A stretch of DNA of 64,000 bases from Bradyrhizobium mercantei (GTDB lineage Bacteria > Pseudomonadota > Alphaproteobacteria > Rhizobiales > Xanthobacteraceae), in the NCBI RefSeq assembly GCF_001982635.1, contig NZ_MKFI01000001.1, positions 1,072,891-1,136,890 of the forward strand, read 5' to 3'. A model generated the notes under the pieces. It had not been told where the DNA came from. It did not search any database and saw only the letters and a list, made by a program, of their open reading frames with translations. Shown piece by piece: positions 62,653 to 64,000 of this stretch (the first letter of the stretch is position 1; every line of letters starts with the position of its first letter). Position numbers and translations under genes: made by a program.

Positions 62653-62859
62653 ATGATCCACAAGGGCGTCGAATTCAGCGTCACGCAGCTTATGGCCGGC
62701 GTCTGGAAATGGCGCTTCCAGATCGGCGACCGGGTGTTCACGGGCAAGACCGAAGCGAAGCTCGATCTGCTGGCGATCCGCCGCGTGCAGCTGCGGATCG
62801 ACCGCGAGCTGAACAATCTCGGACGGGGGCAGACCCACGGGCGCAGCGACGGCGAGTGA
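62653..62859 (+). CDS. Small conserved-looking hypothetical protein
   Basis: The 68-residue frame reads MIHKGVEFSVTQLMAGVWKWRFQIGDRVFTGKTEAKL..., with a beta-rich start and a C-terminal helix AIRRVQLRIDRELNNL. An upstream TTG start at 62584 would add 23 residues. No name or signal recognised. Confidence 0.5.
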   Translation: MIHKGVEFSVTQLMAGVWKWRFQIGDRVFTGKTEAKLDLLAIRRVQLRIDRELNNLGRGQTHGRSDGE

Positions 62860-62910
62860 GGCGCAGCCCGTCCGGCAAGTGCGGCCGGGCCGAACGGCCG
62901 GTCATGCGCT

Positions 62911-63141
62911 TCAGTCCGCGCTGGCGAGCCGCCGCATCGTGAACTCGATGTCGCCGCCGGGCAGCTCGCGCCAGCTCTCGACGGCGCTCATATAGGCGGC
63001 CTTCGGGTAGCGCTCGAGAAAGTCACGCGCCCGCAGGCGGGCCTGATCGCGTGGCAGGCTGAAGGTCTCGCGCAGATAGCCGTCATCCGGCTTGCGCCGC
63101 TCGGCCATCCGGCTGGCGAGATCGCGCGGACGAAACACCAT
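62911..63141 (-). CDS. Small hypothetical protein
   Basis: The 76-residue frame MVFRPRDLASRMAERRKPDD...SAVESWRELPGGDIEFTMRRL has GGAG about 9 bases before the ATG. The frame is open to 63351, but the upstream part is low-complexity and Arg/Ala-rich. Positively charged and probably cytosolic; no family recognised. Confidence 0.55.
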   Translation of the reverse strand: MVFRPRDLASRMAERRKPDDGYLRETFSLPRDQARLRARDFLERYPKAAYMSAVESWRELPGGDIEFTMRRLASAD

Positions 63142-63239
63142 TGCCGCAACTCCGGACCAACTGACGACCTCCCCAATATAGGGGCGGCGCCGGGAGAATC
63201 CGAGTCCGCGGGAGGCCTGCGAAGCCGCGCGAGCAGGCG

Positions 63240-63542
63240 TTACTGGCTGCGCTGCGGGGCGCTTCCGGGCTGCGCGGAGCTGCCGGTCTTGGTCTTCGGC
63301 TTGGCGGGATGGGCTGCCGCCTTCGGCGGGTCGCTGCGCACGACGCCCCAAGGATCGGACGATCCCTTGGCATCGGGAATCTTGCTCAGCGAGTCCTTGT
63401 AGGCCCGCTGGTTGACCGCGTCCTGATCCTTCTCCTCCTGGGTCTTGCTCTTGAGCTCAGGCACCAGGTTGATGTTCGGCATTTGCGCATAGGCCGGCGG
63501 CGACAGCAGCACCGCAACCGCGACTGCGCATAAAACTCTCAT
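63240..63542 (-). CDS. Small secreted hypothetical protein
   Basis: The 100-residue product has a signal peptide (MRVLCAVAVAVLLSPPAYA) and a mature part rich in Lys, Pro and Ser (PKAAAHPAKPKTKTGSSAQPG), with DPWGVVRSDPP in the middle. It looks like a disordered periplasmic or envelope protein of the kind common in Bradyrhizobium. No enzyme motif. Confidence 0.7.
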   Translation of the reverse strand: MRVLCAVAVAVLLSPPAYAQMPNINLVPELKSKTQEEKDQDAVNQRAYKDSLSKIPDAKGSSDPWGVVRSDPPKAAAHPAKPKTKTGSSAQPGSAPQRSQ

Positions 63543-63616
63543 GAGAACGCTCCTTGCATTTCCGTCCGCGGTATATCACCGCAAGAAAGCGGCCGCCAAG
63601 CGGGCCTATCCCCGCG

Positions 63617-63748
63617 CTAGAGGTTGTCTGACTTGCAGGATTTCGGCGTCTGCATCCAGTCGTCCCAGATCGGACCGCAGCGCGTGCAACCACTGAGCAT
63701 GACCCCGATCGCAACCACGCCGCCGAGCAACACCAACCTGCGGAACAT
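63617..63748 (-). CDS. Small lipoprotein
   Basis: The 43-residue product has a lipoprotein signal (MFRRLVLLGGVVAIGVMLSGC, lipobox LSGC) and a short mature part TRCGPIWDDWMQTPKSCKSDNL with two more cysteines. A GGTGGGGG site lies about 6 bases before the ATG. Confidence 0.7.
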   Translation of the reverse strand: MFRRLVLLGGVVAIGVMLSGCTRCGPIWDDWMQTPKSCKSDNL

Positions 63749-63957
63749 GTACGCCCCCACCGCTGACGGGAGGCAATTGGGCGCCGAAACTGGGGCATTT
63801 TCAAGCCGGGCACAGCCCTTGCAACGCCAGCGCCCGCGCGTCGGAACGCAGCGCCGGCGTGCCGCAGCTCCCGCAGCGGACGGCCGCGCCGCAGTGCGGT
63901 TTGACCGGGCAGCCGCGCAAATTACAGTGCGCAACAAAGCAGAAAAGGAATCGATCA

Positions 63958-64000
63958 ATGACTTTGGCGATGAGCTGGGACGAGTGGACGCAGCATGACG
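63958..64000 (+). CDS. Start of a probable amidase, cut by the window edge
   Basis: AAAAGGAATCGATCA precedes ATG, then MTLAMSWDEWTQHD before the window ends. SWDEW.QHD resembles the start of amidase-signature enzymes in related genomes. Only 14 codons are visible, so this is a guess. Confidence 0.45.
   Translation, partial: MTLAMSWDEWTQHD

Overview
The window is a GC-rich alphaproteobacterial chromosome segment, most probably from Bradyrhizobium or a close relative. The support is: recA, icd, gcvTHP and purC/S/Q/L products that read like Bradyrhizobium proteins from memory; a LexA box of the alphaproteobacterial type (GTTC-N7-GTTC) upstream of recA; an F1-ATPase zeta subunit gene; and dispersed palindromic repeats of the kind seen in Bradyrhizobium intergenic DNA. 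No database search was possible, so all family calls come from reading motifs.

Layout. 1-5.4 kb: end of an acyltransferase, then an RND efflux pair divergent from soxR, with a textbook SoxR box and 19-bp promoter spacer between them. 5.5-19 kb: stress membrane protein, purL, thioesterase, secreted phosphodiesterase, pstS, a GST/HxlR pair, a DMT exporter, a TPR protein, and a minus-strand purC-purS-(secreted protein)-purQ-(Bug protein) run. 19-29 kb: ATPase zeta subunit, a LysR/PEP-mutase pair, a beta-propeller protein, a purB-type lyase, cyanase, an SDR, a LysR/PACE exporter pair and an ABC binding protein. 29-39 kb: a metallo-hydrolase, an EmrAB-type pump, two tandem pairs of AraC regulators facing away from each other, and a catalase-like peroxidase. 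A 42-bp direct-repeat operator is shared by the hydrolase and the pump operon, and a one-half version lies between the first AraC pair. 39-56 kb: trmJ fused to a DUF559 domain, an alpha/beta hydrolase with a membrane half, icd, DUF3455, a CNG-type K+ channel, alaS, a tandem glycine riboswitch with gcvTHP, a thioesterase, a DUF1835 gene beside its decayed copy, and recA.

56.9-62.6 kb is the accessory part. It has low gene density and several short genes. It holds a tRNA-like gene with a broken anticodon arm, an IS1-type transposase, two small HTH proteins, a secreted Cys-containing protein and many hairpins. Its most unusual feature is a leader module of about 175 bp present in two clear copies and one diverged copy. 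The module carries triads of short repeats about 20-22 bp apart, then a CTCGGTAG/CTACCGAG palindrome, then a conserved short-ORF start (MQFVP). The two clear copies are followed by different genes and then by the same 22-bp hairpin, as if the coding part of a cassette had been swapped. The window closes with small conserved hypotheticals, a lipoprotein and the first codons of a probable amidase.

How the genes work together. The purine genes (purL, purS, purQ, purC, purB-type) make the FGAM synthase complex and flanking steps. gcvTHP is under glycine control. Three efflux systems (RND, EmrAB-like, PACE) each sit beside a regulator. recA is under LexA.
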